Source: Bacillota bacterium
GTDB taxonomy: Bacteria; Bacillota; Clostridia; Christensenellales; SZUA-584
DNA: 6,587 nt
Assembly (NCBI GenBank): GCA_023399095.1
Contig: JAEWQS010000074.1
Location: forward strand, 1-6,587
Direction: 5' to 3'
The notes under the pieces are model-generated. The model saw only the letters and a program-made list of their open reading frames with translations, did not search any database and had not been told where the DNA came from. Position numbers and translations under genes: made by a program. Below, in pieces: positions 5,830 to 6,587 of this stretch. The number at the start of each line of letters is the position of its first letter. Position 1 is the stretch's first letter.

Positions 5830-6372
5830 CTACTTCTTAATCAAGAACTTTCTCAGCGGTTTATAAAGTATGAATGTGAGCGCGCTGTTTATCCCCGCTT
5901 TTATCAGGTTAAAAGGAACGAGAACGGGCAGCAGCAGTGGTTTCACCACCTCAACCGGTGTTCCGTAAAACGCTGGCTGAATGATGAGATTGGTTGGCAC
6001 CATGATGGCGGCCATGCTAATGGTACCCGCGATGAGACCGATAATGGCTCCCTTTATGCTGTGATTCCTGCGGTAAATAAAAGATGACACCGTGACGAGT
6101 GTGCCCGTCGCAATGAAGTGCATCAATATACCCACCCAGCCATCGGCCGAGGCAATAAGCCCTTGAAGCACACTGGAAACCACTGTCACCAAAAGACCCG
6201 AAAGCGGACCATACACAAACGCCGCAATCAGAATGGGAACATCCATTGGTTCATACATGAGGTAAGGTGCTGCCGGGAAAATCGGAAACCGTATCAACAG
6301 CATAAGAACGATGGACAGGGCTGTTAGCACCGACAATGTGGTTAGCTTTTTTGTGTTTTGACTCAGATGCAT
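5830..6372 (-). CDS. ribU: Riboflavin ECF transporter substrate-binding subunit RibU
   Basis: 180-residue integral membrane S-component that binds riboflavin and works with the shared EcfA-EcfA'-EcfT energising module, which is not in this window. Hydrophobic helices lie near 11-28, 45-75 (probably two), 80-100, 107-128 and 148-170, matching the six-helix S-component fold. YEPMDVPILI (40-49), GPLSGL (55-60) and PFNLIKAGINS (153-163) fit the RibU/FmnP family. Basic N- and C-termini (KK at 8-9; KPLRKFLIKK at 171-180) agree with cytoplasmic ends. ATG 6372 follows AAGGAG (6380-6385) by 7 bases. The upstream FMN riboswitch makes the vitamin assignment firm: the gene should be switched off when FMN is plentiful. 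It is monocistronic, closed by a terminator at 5779-5812. Confidence 0.93.
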   Translation of the reverse strand: MHLSQNTKKLTTLSVLTALSIVLMLLIRFPIFPAAPYLMYEPMDVPILIAAFVYGPLSGLLVTVVSSVLQGLIASADGWVGILMHFIATGTLVTVSSFIYRRNHSIKGAIIGLIAGTISMAAIMVPTNLIIQPAFYGTPVEVVKPLLLPVLVPFNLIKAGINSALTFILYKPLRKFLIKK

Positions 6373-6396
6373 GATAAAACTCCTTCCTCAGAGCTT

Positions 6397-6425
6397 AAAA
6401 AAAGCTCTGAAGTATTCTTCAGAGC
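6397..6425 (-). terminator. Riboswitch-controlled intrinsic terminator of ribU
   Basis: Minus strand GCTCTGAAG (6417-6425) pairs perfectly with CTTCAGAGC (6404-6412) around a four-base loop and is followed at once by seven T (6397-6403). It lies between the FMN aptamer and the ribU binding site, so it is the expression platform. Its 5' arm can pair instead with CUUCGGGGU at the start of the aptamer (6546-6554; 9 pairs, three of them G-U), a plausible antiterminator. Confidence 0.88.
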
Positions 6426-6452
6426 CTTGGCATATCAAAAAGGATACGCTTG

Positions 6453-6554
6453 CTTCTCTCATCCAGACTTTACTGTCGGTTACGGAATTACACCGTATCA
6501 GCTTGCGCTCGCGGACTTTCACCGCCGGTAAGGGAATTGCACCCTACCCCGAAG
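6453..6554 (-). ncRNA. FMN riboswitch aptamer (RFN element)
   Basis: Conserved RFN blocks appear in order on the minus strand: CUUCGGGG (P1 5' strand), the P2 hairpin AGGG..CCCU, ACCGGCGGU with GUCCGC (P3), the P5 hairpin ACGG..CCGU, ACCGACAGU with AGUCUGGAUGAGAGAAG (P6 and P1 3' strand). P1 has only four clear pairs (6551-6554 with 6453-6456). FMN binding would stabilise P1 and release the terminator 5' arm, turning ribU off. The P3-P4 junction is short (GCGCAAGC), a compact form. Confidence 0.95.
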
Positions 6555-6579
6555 ACATACTATAAATTAAATTTTCTTT

Positions 6580-6585
6580 ATCATA
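6580..6585 (-). promoter_or_regulatory. Probable -10 box of the riboswitch-ribU transcript
   Basis: Minus strand TATGAT, one base off consensus, preceded by TG. A start near 6573 would give about 20 bases before the aptamer. The -35 would lie beyond the right edge, so this is only half supported. Confidence 0.35.
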
Positions 6586-6587
6586 CA

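Noticed and set aside
6371..6565. Plus-strand 64-residue open frame in the ribU leader
   Set aside because: It covers the terminator and FMN aptamer, whose conserved RNA sequence explains the region fully.
6560..6565. TATAGT as the -10 box of the ribU transcript
   Set aside because: Transcription would start at about 6553, inside the P1 helix, and would remove the first strand of the aptamer. The upstream TATGAT fits better.

Overview
The window looks like the chromosome of a Clostridia-type Firmicute of middling GC content. The grounds are an FMN-riboswitch-controlled RibU riboflavin transporter, a tsaE-tsaB-rimI operon, a membrane-anchored MurF-like ligase of a kind I associate with clostridia, strong purine-rich ribosome binding sites, sigma-A-type promoters and an ISL3-type insertion sequence end. 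The genus cannot be told from the sequence. All seven complete genes lie on the minus strand, so transcription runs from high to low coordinates. The only plus-strand coding remnant is at the extreme left edge.

Right to left: (1) 6587-5779 is the ribU unit. It has a probable -10 box, an FMN aptamer (6453-6554), an intrinsic terminator that forms the expression platform (6397-6425), ribU (5830-6372) and a terminal hairpin (5779-5812). (2) 5787-4188 is the tsaE-tsaB-rimI operon with its own promoter and overlapping genes. It encodes two partners of the t6A37 tRNA modification machinery and a ribosomal-protein N-acetyltransferase. The tsaD gene that often follows is not here. (3) 4191-570 is a second operon, driven by a near-consensus promoter lying across the rimI stop codon. 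It encodes an alpha/beta hydrolase, a MurF-like Mur ligase whose usual N-terminal domain is replaced by about five membrane helices, and a D-Ala-D-Ala ligase-family enzyme. The genes are separated by 1-3 bases. The two ligases suggest D-Ala-D-Ala synthesis and its attachment to the peptidoglycan precursor, perhaps at the membrane. The hydrolase's part in this is unknown. (4) 566-130 is a small DUF4870 membrane protein with its own promoter. (5) 1-123 is the right end of an ISL3-like insertion sequence: the last codons of its transposase on the plus strand, a long hairpin and the terminal inverted repeat. It abuts the 3' end of the DUF4870 gene, whose stop codon overlaps the putative 8-bp target duplication.

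Most of the window is well-understood housekeeping DNA. The points most worth a second look are the hydrolase / membrane Mur ligase / Ddl cassette, with its unusual sequence motifs, and the three-arm expression platform of the FMN riboswitch. No clearly new system such as a defence island or CRISPR array is visible.
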